Made by a program: the position numbers and the translations under genes
Notes under the pieces: model-generated
What the model saw: only the letters and a program-made list of their open reading frames with translations
What the model was told of the DNA's origin: nothing
The model's database searches: none
Assembly: GCA_009775375.1 (NCBI GenBank)
Contig: VSPO01000027.1
Location: 1 to 31,404, forward strand
Length of the DNA: 31,404 nucleotides
Source of the DNA: Muribaculaceae bacterium
GTDB taxonomy: Bacteria > Bacteroidota > Bacteroidia > Bacteroidales > Muribaculaceae
Direction of reading: 5' to 3'
In this document: positions 17,960 through 25,627 of the stretch, piece by piece
Layout of the letters: each line of letters starts with the position of its first letter
Position numbering within the stretch: position 1 is the first letter of the stretch

Positions 17960-18418
17960 ATGTCTGAACCCAATAGCGAAAGAAAACAAATTGAGAGGTT
18001 CACCTCATTCCTTATCTCTAAAAATCTCAGGAAGACTCCGGAGAGATATGAGATTTTACGCTGTGCAATTGAATGTGAAGGGCATTTCGATATCGAGCGG
18101 CTTCATCGCGAATTGGAAAAGAAAGGATATCACGTCAGTAGGGCGACTGTCTACAATACCATTGAGCTTCTATGCTCAAGCGGGATTATCAGAAAGCTGC
18201 TCTTCGATACGCATCAGGCAAGATATGAACTGGCGGAACTTACGCATTCCCATCTGGTCTGCACTCAGTGTGGCGAAATCACAGAAATTTCGTTGGATGA
18301 AATCGATGCTCGCTTGGCAACTATGAGTTTTAAGTCATTCACGCCTGCATACGTCTCTACATGTATCTACGGACTCTGCGACAATTGCAAAAACAAAGAG
18401 ATGAATAATGGACTTTGA
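17960..18418 (+). CDS. Fur family transcriptional regulator (Fur or PerR type)
   Basis: A 152-residue metal-dependent repressor. The N-terminal winged helix covers about 10-85 (RKTPERYEIL, then VSRATVYNTIELL as recognition helix) and the C-terminal dimerisation domain about 86-152. THSHLVCTQCG (95-105) and the second pair in GLCDNC give four cysteines (101, 104, 140, 143), the structural zinc site. Sensory-site residues cannot be assigned confidently enough to choose Fur (iron) over PerR (peroxide). The neighbouring divergent rubredoxin makes an oxidative-stress role plausible. It precedes the DUF1015 gene by 51 bases on the same strand without a terminator between. Confidence 0.9.
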   Translation: MSEPNSERKQIERFTSFLISKNLRKTPERYEILRCAIECEGHFDIERLHRELEKKGYHVSRATVYNTIELLCSSGIIRKLLFDTHQARYELAELTHSHLVCTQCGEITEISLDEIDARLATMSFKSFTPAYVSTCIYGLCDNCKNKEMNNGL

Positions 18419-18469
18419 CAAATTATCAAAATCCACAAAACAAACACCAATAACCTAAAGAAACAAACC

Positions 18470-19714
18470 ATGGCAAAAGTCAAACCATTCAAGGGAGTTC
18501 GTCCCCCCCGCGAATTTGTAGAGGAAGTGGTTTCTCGTCCTTACGATGTGCTCAACAGCGATGAAGCCCGCGAAGAGGCTACAGGGAATGAAAAATCTTT
18601 GTATCATATCATCAAGCCTGAGATTGATTTCGAACCGGGCACGGATGAACATGATCCCAAAGTCTATGAGAAGGCCGTTGAAAATTTTAACAGATTTCAA
18701 GAAAACGGATGGCTGATTCAAGATGACAAGGACAAATACTATATCTATGCCCAGACAATGGACGGCCGCACACAATATGGCTTCGTAGTAGGCGCATGGG
18801 TCAACGACTATACAGAAGGCAGGATAAAGAAACATGAACTGACAAGAAGGGACAAGGAGGAAGACCGGATGAAACATGTCCGTGTCAATAATGCGAACAT
18901 TGAGCCTGTCTTTTTTGCATTTCCCGATAATGACGTGCTCGAAGACATAATATCGACCGTCACAAAAAATCAACCGGAATACGATTTCATCGCTCCCGAT
19001 GGATTCGGTCACACTCTTTGGGTGATTGAAGATGATGCCACCATATCACACATAACGGAAGAGTTTGACAAAATACCTAATTTATACATAGCAGACGGTC
19101 ATCACCGTTCAGCAGCCGCAGCATTGGTCGGGGCCGAAAAAGCAGCCAATAATCCCGATCATAAGGGAGATGAGGAATACAACTATTTCATGGCAGTTGC
19201 GTTCCCTGCCTCTCATTTGAAAATTATAGACTACAATAGGGTAGTGAAAGACCTCAACGGACTGACCACAGAAGAGTTGCTCAGCAGACTCAATGAAAAC
19301 TTCCTGGTTGAAAAACAAGGGGAAGAAATCTATACGCCCAAACATCTTCACAATTTCTCTCTATATATTGATGGAGAATGGTATTCGCTGACAGCCAAGG
19401 AGTCGACATATGACGACAATGACCCTATCGGAGTTCTCGATGTCACAATATCCTCCAACCTTATCTTGCGCGATATTCTGGGAATAACAGATCTTAGAAG
19501 CGACAAAAGAATAGATTTTGTTGGGGGCATACGTGGTCTTGGCGAGCTTAAGAAGAGAGTAGATAGTGGAGAAATGAAGCTTGCCCTTGCTCTTTATCCT
19601 GTCACTATGGATCAGCTTATCACAATCGCAGATACCGGCAATATTATGCCACCCAAGACCACATGGTTTGAACCTAAACTCAGATCTGGCCTAGTGATTC
19701 ATAAGCTTGACTGA
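18470..19714 (+). CDS. DUF1015 family protein
   Basis: A 414-residue cytosolic protein of the DUF1015 family (COG4198), with no established activity. It opens with the family signature VKPFKGVRP...VSRPYDVLN. Conserved motifs are IKKHELTRRDKEEDR (119-133) and ADGHHRSAAA (208-217). The ADGHHR loop is reminiscent of the nucleotide/phosphate-binding loops in ParB/sulfiredoxin/SerK-fold proteins; that is inference. In many Bacteroidales this gene lies next to serC and serA; here those genes are about 2.4 kb away on the other strand, with a lipoprotein and an antiporter between. Possibly co-transcribed with the fur-like gene upstream. It contains a run of seven C at the RPPR codons, within normal codon use. 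Confidence 0.9.
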   Translation: MAKVKPFKGVRPPREFVEEVVSRPYDVLNSDEAREEATGNEKSLYHIIKPEIDFEPGTDEHDPKVYEKAVENFNRFQENGWLIQDDKDKYYIYAQTMDGRTQYGFVVGAWVNDYTEGRIKKHELTRRDKEEDRMKHVRVNNANIEPVFFAFPDNDVLEDIISTVTKNQPEYDFIAPDGFGHTLWVIEDDATISHITEEFDKIPNLYIADGHHRSAAAALVGAEKAANNPDHKGDEEYNYFMAVAFPASHLKIIDYNRVVKDLNGLTTEELLSRLNENFLVEKQGEEIYTPKHLHNFSLYIDGEWYSLTAKESTYDDNDPIGVLDVTISSNLILRDILGITDLRSDKRIDFVGGIRGLGELKKRVDSGEMKLALALYPVTMDQLITIADTGNIMPPKTTWFEPKLRSGLVIHKLD

Positions 19715-19801
19715 AAGACAGACGTGACGCCACTGGATATATCTATTTTTAAACAAGCTCTAAGGCAATCGATAGTTCAATTATGAAAAAGTAAGTGTTA
19801 A

Positions 19802-19920
19802 GATTATTCCTATAGTTGTTTTATCCAATCTGAGTGCAGGATTTCAATCCGGGATTCAGTTATATCATCCCAATTCGAAATCCCGACCCTCATATTGGCA
19901 ATCCAAGTATAGGAATAATC
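19802..19920 (+). ncRNA. Candidate structured RNA: 119-nt imperfect hairpin
   Basis: The ends GATTATTCCTATA (19802-19814) and TATAGGAATAATC (19908-19920) pair perfectly over 13 bp. Moving inward, further stems line up in order: TTG/CAA (19816-19818 with 19904-19906), CCAAT/ATTGG (19825-19829 with 19894-19898), TGAG/CTCA (19831-19834 with 19889-19892), GGATTTC/GAAATCC (19839-19845 with 19877-19883) and GGGAT/ATCCC (19851-19855 with 19867-19871). A terminator follows 24 bases later. It could be a small RNA, a regulatory 3' or 5' untranslated structure, or a decayed palindromic mobile element. No consensus promoter is visible immediately upstream. Strand is assigned only from the terminator's position. 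Confidence 0.4.
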
Positions 19921-19944
19921 ATAACCCTTACTTATGTAATTTTT

Positions 19945-19970
19945 CAAAGCCGGGAAAAATCCCGGCTTTG
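19945..19970 (+). terminator. Rho-independent terminator
   Basis: CAAAGCCGGG and CCCGGCTTTG form a 10-bp perfect stem with a 6-nt loop (AAAAAT), followed by TTCAACTTTATGTTTTC. It ends transcription from DUF1015 or from the structured element just upstream. Confidence 0.75.
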
Positions 19971-20096
19971 TTCAACTTTATGTTTTCTTAAATGTTATAA
20001 AGGAAAGTTGGATGATTTCGTTCTGACAATCAGAATGAATTATTCAGCAATAGCCAATAGTAAAAATATAGTGTTATAAATCTTTATTATTTTGTT

Positions 20097-20573
20097 ATGA
20101 AAAAGTTAGTTTATCTTTTATTAATTCTTCCGTTTGCCTTCGTAGCAGCTTGCGATGACGATGATGATCTTCCTGAGGTAGAAATCACATACACAATGAG
20201 CAACGTCACTCAGGTGGATAACTCCTTCTACGCCATAAAAGGAGATACTGCCATAATCGACAACCTCACAGTGAAATCACTCAATGGCAACTCTGCTACA
20301 GTGACAGGCGTAAGATACTATCTCGACTATCTTCCAATAATCAGCAACCCGGTTGTCACTCCGTTCTCCACATGGTTTGAGACCGAAGACCTTCCCGCGA
20401 AAAAGTATAATATAGGAATAACTGCGACGATTCTTCAGGTTGACAAGTCAATCAGTAATGCAGCAATGAATGTCCCGTTCATACTTGTCGAAAATAAAGA
20501 CAAACTTCCTGCAAACGCCCCTGAAATCGGGACATACTCCCTGACAATGAAAACAGTGCCAGAAAAGAACTAA
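20097..20573 (+). CDS. Small lipoprotein, function unknown
   Basis: A 158-residue protein I do not recognise. It has a lipoprotein signal peptide (KKLVYLLLILPFAF) with lipobox VAAC at Cys19, followed directly by five aspartates (20-24). An acidic run right after the acylated Cys is the surface-export signal described for Bacteroidetes lipoproteins, so the protein probably faces outward. The remainder is rich in beta-forming Thr/Val/Ile/Asn segments, consistent with a single beta-sandwich, with no catalytic motif. It stands alone between the terminators at 19945-19970 and 20616-20660. The ATG at 20097 is supported by the signal peptide. No consensus promoter was found. Confidence 0.75.
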   Translation: MKKLVYLLLILPFAFVAACDDDDDLPEVEITYTMSNVTQVDNSFYAIKGDTAIIDNLTVKSLNGNSATVTGVRYYLDYLPIISNPVVTPFSTWFETEDLPAKKYNIGITATILQVDKSISNAAMNVPFILVENKDKLPANAPEIGTYSLTMKTVPEKN

Positions 20574-20615
20574 CGTGAGTCTCTATATACGACAACCAAG
20601 ATATCCACCTGTTCC

Positions 20616-20660
20616 GTCAATAAAAAGACACGACCTTAAAGGTCGTGTCTTTTTATTGAC
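20616..20660. terminator. Bidirectional terminator, 22-bp palindrome
   Basis: Two perfect 22-bp arms (starting GTCAATAAAAAGACACGACC) with a single central base. Stems end in A runs on one side and T runs on the other, so it works for the lipoprotein (plus) and the NhaC gene (minus). The nhaC-type stop codon (20653-20655) lies within the right arm. Confidence 0.9.
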
Positions 20661-21948
20661 CTCTTTTTCTTATCACCAATATGGATATGGCCAAACATAC
20701 CACAAGGACCTGGGGATAGAAAAGATAGCGTAATGGTTCTACAGGCGAAATCCCGGCAAGGGATGTGGCCATCAATGTCTGAGCACCATAAGGAATCAAA
20801 GCCTGCACAACACATGAGCCTGTGTCAAGAAGCGAAGCAGCCTTCTTTTCAGCAATATTATATGTCGAGGCGATTTTTTTAGCAAGCGAACCAACAGTGA
20901 TGATGGCAACTGTATTGTTGGCTGTACAAAGGTTTACTATTCCCACGAGCAAAACAATACTTAGCTGGGCACCACGTTTTGAGGAGGTGCCAGAACCGAC
21001 CAACTTAAGTATGAAGTCTATTCCTCCAGCACATTTTATCATTCCCAACATGCCTGCAGCCAACAGTGTTATCACAATCAAGCTGCCAACGGAATCCACT
21101 CCCTCACCGGCTACATAGAAAATATTAAGGATTGGCATGCCTATGAACAACCCAGCCAAGACGGCAACCAGAATTCCAGCGAGCAAGACAATCGCAACAT
21201 TTATGCCTATCAATGCCAATATTATAACCAGCAAATATGGAACAACCAAATATGAAGAGCTTTCATTTGAAACCTCAACAAAATCAATATGAGGAGAAAA
21301 AATACTATAAAGCACTAACGAAATCATTGCAGCCGGCAGGACAATCATGATATTGGCCATGAATTTATCTTTCATATCACATCCTTGCGTGCGCGTTGCG
21401 GCAATAGTAGTATCGGAGATAAAAGAAAGATTATCACCGAAAAAAGCACCACCAAGAACGATAGCCACAAAAAATGGAACAGAAGAACCAATAGAGGATG
21501 CCATATCCACAGCAAAAGGAGTCATGGCAACGACCGTGCCAACAGAAGTGCCAATCGCCATTGATATGAAGCATGTAGCGACGAACAAGCCCGGAACGAT
21601 TAATTGAACGGGAAGGAACGACAATGTTACGTCAACAGTTGCTTCAACCGCCCCGATTTTCTTTGCGATGGCAGCGAACACCCCTGCAAGAATAAAGATC
21701 CAAATCATATACATGACGTTGGACTTTCCTGCTTCTTTAGAAAACACCTCTATTTTTTCAGAGACCGTTCTTCCTTTTATCGTAACAGCCGCCCATATTG
21801 AAGCTACAAGCATTGCGATGCTTATAGGCATTTTATAGAAATCTCCAACATATAAAGATGCTCCCAGATATACTATTATGAAAACTGCGATAGGGGATAT
21901 TGCAAGCCATCCGCGGGCTTTATCTGTTTCGTTTCGTTCTGCATTCAT
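20653..21948 (-). CDS. NhaC family Na+/H+ antiporter
   Basis: A 431-residue inner-membrane protein with about eleven hydrophobic segments, of the NhaC / ion transporter superfamily. The conserved GGAFFGDNLSFISDTTIAATRTQGCDMKDKF region (about 165-195) contains the acidic and polar residues typical of NhaC antiporters, and LLDTGSCVVQALIPYGAQ (about 380-397) forms a second conserved polar block. The short N-terminus before the first helix is acidic. Some members exchange malate/lactate or amino acids rather than only sodium for protons, so the substrate is not settled. Monocistronic: the serA terminator lies upstream and its stop is inside the terminator at 20616-20660. No consensus promoter was found. 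Confidence 0.85.
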   Translation of the reverse strand: MNAERNETDKARGWLAISPIAVFIIVYLGASLYVGDFYKMPISIAMLVASIWAAVTIKGRTVSEKIEVFSKEAGKSNVMYMIWIFILAGVFAAIAKKIGAVEATVDVTLSFLPVQLIVPGLFVATCFISMAIGTSVGTVVAMTPFAVDMASSIGSSVPFFVAIVLGGAFFGDNLSFISDTTIAATRTQGCDMKDKFMANIMIVLPAAMISLVLYSIFSPHIDFVEVSNESSSYLVVPYLLVIILALIGINVAIVLLAGILVAVLAGLFIGMPILNIFYVAGEGVDSVGSLIVITLLAAGMLGMIKCAGGIDFILKLVGSGTSSKRGAQLSIVLLVGIVNLCTANNTVAIITVGSLAKKIASTYNIAEKKAASLLDTGSCVVQALIPYGAQTLMATSLAGISPVEPLRYLFYPQVLVVCLAISILVIRKRGQ

Positions 21949-22050
21949 ATCATTAGTGGTTTGCTTACGTGCAATCTTTTAGTGCCTAAAATTGTCCTTA
22001 AAGTAGGATTCTTTTTGAGGAACGCATTAATAATCTTAATAGTATTGATA

Positions 22051-22080
22051 AGTCCCGAATATTCGTAAATATTCGGGACT
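22051..22080 (-). terminator. Terminator after serC-serA
   Basis: AGTCCCGAATATT (22051-22063) and AATATTCGGGACT (22068-22080) form a 13-bp perfect stem with a 4-nt loop. It lies 46 bases past the serA stop; the minus-strand sequence after it begins TATCAATACTATT. Confidence 0.75.
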
Positions 22081-22126
22081 TTGATTCATTCCGCTCAAAA
22101 AAATTTGAGCGAAGACAGTGTGTTTT

Positions 22127-23044
22127 TTATTTGTTAACCTGATATTTATTCCAACCTTCTTTAAGATAGGCAATGACCTGCTCTGCCGCTGCTACTCCTG
22201 CATTGAAATTAGCCTCTGCCGTCTGCGCACCCATCTTTTTGGGGGTGAAAAAGACACGCGGACTGAACCTCTTTTCAAATTCCTCTGCCATAGCCGGCTT
22301 TATGTCGCTGACATAACGGAGATCGGGACGCTCTTCAAGAGCTTTCATCAGGCCTACTTCATCAATAACTTCCTTTCTGGCAGTGTTGATCAGAACGCCA
22401 TTCTTAGGCATCTTCATTACCAAATCATATCCTATAGAGCCTTTTGTCTGAGGAGTCGCGGGAATATGAAGCGAAACAAAATCATTCTGAGAGAATAGAT
22501 CGCTGACATCATGGACAGGCACAACTCCCTCAGCTTCCATAACAGAATCAGGAACAAAGACATCTAAAGCCTGCACCTTCATACCAAAGCCCTTAGCAAT
22601 ACGTGCAACATTGCGACCAACCTGTCCGAAAGCGTAAATACCAAGCGACTTCCCCTTGAGCTCAGACCCGGACGTGCCATTATATCGGTTTCTGCACATC
22701 ATAACCGCCATTCCAAAAACCAATTCGGCTACAGCGTTTGAGTTTTGTCCCGGCGTGTTCATAACACAGATTTTATGCTTAGTCGCAGCCTCAAGATCGA
22801 TATTATCATATCCGGCACCGGCCCTGACAATGACTTTGAGCTCAGGGGCAGCATTCATCACCTCCTCATCAATCACATCGCTCCTGACAATCAAGCCATG
22901 AGCATTGCCTACTGCCTGAAGAAGATCAGCTCGGGTTCCATGTTCTACAAGTTCCATTTCATTGCCGGATGCATTAATGACATCGGCAATAGCCTTCACT
23001 GCAGCAGGAGCAAAAGGCTTTTCTGTGAAAACCAATATTTTCAT
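22127..23044 (-). CDS. serA: D-3-phosphoglycerate dehydrogenase, short lysine-type
   Basis: Oxidises 3-phosphoglycerate to 3-phosphohydroxypyruvate, the entry step of serine synthesis. At 305 residues it lacks the C-terminal ACT domain, so classical serine feedback is not expected. The substrate domain carries VRAGAGYDNID (73-83), and the NAD-binding fold reads AFGQVGRNVARIAKGFGM (138-155), with Ala replacing the first Gly of GxGxxG. Catalytic Arg223 is in NTARKEVIDE. The usual catalytic His (TPHxG) is replaced by TPKKMGAQTAEAN (Lys269/Lys270), and the usual Glu of the DVFxxEP motif is absent (SDIKPAM). This Lys pattern is known from the Bacteroides/Entamoeba type. Starts 8 bases after serC in the same operon. 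Confidence 0.92.
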   Translation of the reverse strand: MKILVFTEKPFAPAAVKAIADVINASGNEMELVEHGTRADLLQAVGNAHGLIVRSDVIDEEVMNAAPELKVIVRAGAGYDNIDLEAATKHKICVMNTPGQNSNAVAELVFGMAVMMCRNRYNGTSGSELKGKSLGIYAFGQVGRNVARIAKGFGMKVQALDVFVPDSVMEAEGVVPVHDVSDLFSQNDFVSLHIPATPQTKGSIGYDLVMKMPKNGVLINTARKEVIDEVGLMKALEERPDLRYVSDIKPAMAEEFEKRFSPRVFFTPKKMGAQTAEANFNAGVAAAEQVIAYLKEGWNKYQVNK

Positions 23045-23052
23045 ATTCTTTC

Positions 23053-24123
23053 TCAGTGCTTGGATTCAAATTCATTCATACATGCCACGAGAGCCTCCAC
23101 ACTTTCCATCGGAAGCGCATTATAAAGAGAGGCACGGAAACCGCCTACATCACGATGACCCTTAATGCCAACCATTCCTCTTTCTGTAGCGAACTCTATG
23201 AAGGATTGTTCCAGTTCCTTATACTCCGGTTTCATCACGAAGCATACATTCATGATCGAGCGATCTTCATGAGAAGGAACAGTAGCAACAAACATACGGC
23301 TTGAATCGATGGCACTGTAAAGACAATCTGCTTTGGCCATGTCGATTTTCTCAATAGCACGGACACCTCCAAGGGATTTGTAATATTTAAGTGTCTGGAG
23401 TGCCGAATATATCGGGAGAACCGGAGGAGTATTGAACATTGATCCTTTCTTGACATGCGTACGATAGTCGAGCATTGTTGGAATCACTCTATCCACGTGG
23501 CCAAGGGCTTCGTCCTTTACAATAACGAAAGTAACTCCAGAAGGAGCAAGATTTTTCTGGGCGCCACCATAAATGAGGTCGTATTTGGCCACATCTATCG
23601 GACGAGTAAAAATATCCGAACTCATATCTGCAATGATTGGAGCCTTCACATCTGGATCTTTTCGGATCTCAGTGCCGTAGATAGTATTGTTGGATGTGTA
23701 GTGGAAATAATCCACATCATCGGGAACCTCATACCCTTTGGGAATATATGTGTAGTTCTTATCCTTTGAAGAAGCCACAACTTCAACATCCCCGAAAAGC
23801 TTGGCCTCCTTTATTGCTTTGGAAGCCCAGACGCCCGTGTCGAGATACGCAGCTTTCTTTGAAAGCATATTCATGGGAACCATGGCGAATTGAAGACTTG
23901 CGCCGCCACCCAGGAAGAGGACACTGTATCCCTCCGGAATCTCAAGAAGCTCCTTGAAAAGGGCAACAGCCTCATCCATCACTGCCTGAAATTGTTTGCT
24001 TCTATGGGAAATCTCAAGAATCGAAAGACCCATGTCGGCAAAATCACGAACAGCCTCAGCTGTCTTGTCAATGGTATACTGGCTCAGAATACTGGGTCCA
24101 GCATAGAAATTGTGCTTTTTCAT
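23053..24123 (-). CDS. serC: Phosphoserine aminotransferase
   Basis: PLP enzyme converting 3-phosphohydroxypyruvate and glutamate to phosphoserine and 2-oxoglutarate (and acting in pyridoxal phosphate synthesis in some bacteria). From ATG at 24123 it has 356 residues. An upstream in-frame start at 24156 would add MPQVSLKLYFV, overlapping the promoter, so MKKHNFYAGPSIL is the real start and matches the family. Lys190 in YGGAQKNLAPSG is the PLP-binding lysine, and FLGGGASLQF (70-79) binds the phosphate. First gene of serC-serA, with a strong promoter 30-60 bases ahead. The third pathway enzyme, SerB, is not in the window. Confidence 0.97.
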   Translation of the reverse strand: MKKHNFYAGPSILSQYTIDKTAEAVRDFADMGLSILEISHRSKQFQAVMDEAVALFKELLEIPEGYSVLFLGGGASLQFAMVPMNMLSKKAAYLDTGVWASKAIKEAKLFGDVEVVASSKDKNYTYIPKGYEVPDDVDYFHYTSNNTIYGTEIRKDPDVKAPIIADMSSDIFTRPIDVAKYDLIYGGAQKNLAPSGVTFVIVKDEALGHVDRVIPTMLDYRTHVKKGSMFNTPPVLPIYSALQTLKYYKSLGGVRAIEKIDMAKADCLYSAIDSSRMFVATVPSHEDRSIMNVCFVMKPEYKELEQSFIEFATERGMVGIKGHRDVGGFRASLYNALPMESVEALVACMNEFESKH

Positions 24124-24153
24124 GACAAAATAAAGTTTTAATGAAACTTGGGG

Positions 24154-24184
24154 CAAATTTAACGGTTTTAGTTGTTATGACAAA
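24154..24184 (-). promoter_or_regulatory. Promoter of serC-serA
   Basis: On the minus strand TTTG (24184-24181), 19 bases, then TAAATTTG (24161-24154) followed by C. This is a full consensus match. Transcription should start near 24147, leaving a leader of about 24 bases before the ATG at 24123, which supports that start. Confidence 0.8.
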
Positions 24185-24346
24185 ATAATTCAAGAAAAAT
24201 TTCATCAATTATTGGAATTTTGGCAAAAGTCTTTCACTTTGCTCATACGTCCGCAGGCATGCCACTTTATATTGATGCTAATGCTTTCATTTTGCCATAC
24301 AAACCACATATTTACATGTTTCTAATCAATAATTAGCTACTTCAAC

Positions 24347-25627
24347 TCATTTTTTTCTCCGTTGCGACTCAAGTCTTTCCCACATTTTTGCCTCCTGTGG
24401 ATTGTCGCATGGGCTCCAAAACCTATTGCCTGTAAGTGCATCTGGCAGGTATTGTTGCTCAACATAGTTTCCCTTAAAATCATGTGCATATTTGTATCCT
24501 TGACCATATCCAAGCTCTTTCATCAATTTGGTGGGCGCATTTCTCAAATGAATAGGAACGGGGAGATTCCCGGTGGATTCCACAGCCTCCAAAGCCCTGT
24601 CAATTGCCATATATGCCGAATTGCTTTTAGGTGAGTTTGCGAGGTAGACGGTGCATTCCGCCAGGATTATTCTTCCTTCGGGCCAACCGATTTTTCTGAG
24701 GCTGTCAAATGTGGCATTCGCAAGCAGTAACGCATTTGGATTTGCCAAACCGATATCCTCCGCGGCCACGATAACAAGACGCCTTGCAATAAACTCTGGA
24801 TCTTCACCACCCTTCACCATTCTGGCAAGCCAATAAATCGCAGCATCCGGGTCGCTGCCTCGAATTGATTTTATGAAAGCAGAGATTATATCGTAGTGCA
24901 TCTCTCCGTTGCGATCGTAAGCCATAGGATTTTCCTGTAATCTCTCCGTCACGGTTTCGTTGTCAATGATTATTGGCAATGAAGTGGGGGTAGATTGTTC
25001 GAGAAGATCCAGAATATTGAGCAATTTTCTTGCGTCTCCACCGGAAAACCGGAAAAGAGCCGATGTTTCTTTGATATCTATTTTTCTCCTGCCTAAAATC
25101 GGATCCTTTTTGATCGCATTGTCGAGGAGAATCTTCAAGTCGTCAATATCAAGCGATTTCAGGGTGTAGACTTGCGTCCTGGAAAGAAGCGGACGAATCA
25201 CTTCGAAAGAGGGATTTTCGGTGGTTGCTCCTATCAATGTTATGATTCCTTGCTCCACCGCTCCAAGAAGAGAATCTTGCTGCGATTTGCTGAACCTATG
25301 GATTTCATCTATGAAAAGAATTGGCCTGGATTTAGCGAACATGCTTGATGACTCAGCCTTGCATTTTTCAATCACTTCCCTGACATCTTTTACGCCCGAA
25401 GTGACTGCGGAAAGCGTAAAAAAAGATGCCTCTGTTGTGTTGGCGACGATTCTCGCAAGAGTGGTTTTCCCGACTCCGGGGGGACCCCAAAGAATAAAGG
25501 AATTAATCCTCCCGGACTGAATCATTTTCCTTAGGATTCCATTTTCTCCGACAAGATGCCGTTGTCCTATATAGTCGTCAAGGGAGGCCGGACGAAGTCG
25601 TTCTGCAAGGGGAATATTATTTGTCAT
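24347..25627 (-). CDS. rarA: Replication-associated recombination protein A (AAA+ ATPase)
   Basis: RarA/MgsA, a clamp-loader-like AAA+ ATPase that acts at stalled replication forks, with links to SSB and RecA. The 426 residues cover the full family length. Walker A is GPPGVGKTT (48-56), Walker B FIDEIHRFSKSQQD (about 106-119), and sensor 1 is GATTENPSFE. The C-terminal half carries the AYWLARMVKGGEDPEFIARRLV and AEDIGLANP tetramerisation motifs and the late WSPC. The start overlaps the end of the HAD gene by 11 bases, so the two are translated together. No clear terminator follows; a weak TGGCAAAA/TTTTGCCA pair spans 24221-24297. Confidence 0.96.
   Translation of the reverse strand: MTNNIPLAERLRPASLDDYIGQRHLVGENGILRKMIQSGRINSFILWGPPGVGKTTLARIVANTTEASFFTLSAVTSGVKDVREVIEKCKAESSSMFAKSRPILFIDEIHRFSKSQQDSLLGAVEQGIITLIGATTENPSFEVIRPLLSRTQVYTLKSLDIDDLKILLDNAIKKDPILGRRKIDIKETSALFRFSGGDARKLLNILDLLEQSTPTSLPIIIDNETVTERLQENPMAYDRNGEMHYDIISAFIKSIRGSDPDAAIYWLARMVKGGEDPEFIARRLVIVAAEDIGLANPNALLLANATFDSLRKIGWPEGRIILAECTVYLANSPKSNSAYMAIDRALEAVESTGNLPVPIHLRNAPTKLMKELGYGQGYKYAHDFKGNYVEQQYLPDALTGNRFWSPCDNPQEAKMWERLESQRRKK

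Larger units (their letters stand above)
19715..20096. other. Intergenic region with a long hairpin and terminator
   Basis: 382 bases between DUF1015 and the small lipoprotein. It holds a 119-nt imperfect hairpin (19802-19920) and a terminator (19945-19970). A short ATGAAAAAGTAA at about 19784-19795 resembles the lipoprotein start further on but is closed at once by a stop. An open plus-strand frame of 81 codons runs across both structures and is not credible as a gene. Confidence 0.6.

Noticed and set aside
18507..18513. Run of seven C in DUF1015 as a possible phase-variation tract
   Set aside because: Short, encodes a conserved RPPR segment of the family, and is not in a surface or variable gene.
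18455..19012. 185-codon open frame on the minus strand, hydrophobic, opposite DUF1015
   Set aside because: Entirely antisense to a well-conserved gene; no signal for independent expression and composition typical of an antisense frame.
19834..20079. 81-codon plus-strand open frame before the lipoprotein
   Set aside because: It runs through the long hairpin and the terminator at 19945-19970, so it is not a plausible coding region.
24221..24297. TGGCAAAA / TTTTGCCA inverted repeat downstream of rarA
   Set aside because: Only 8 bp with a 61-base interior that does not fold well; likely chance in AT-rich sequence.
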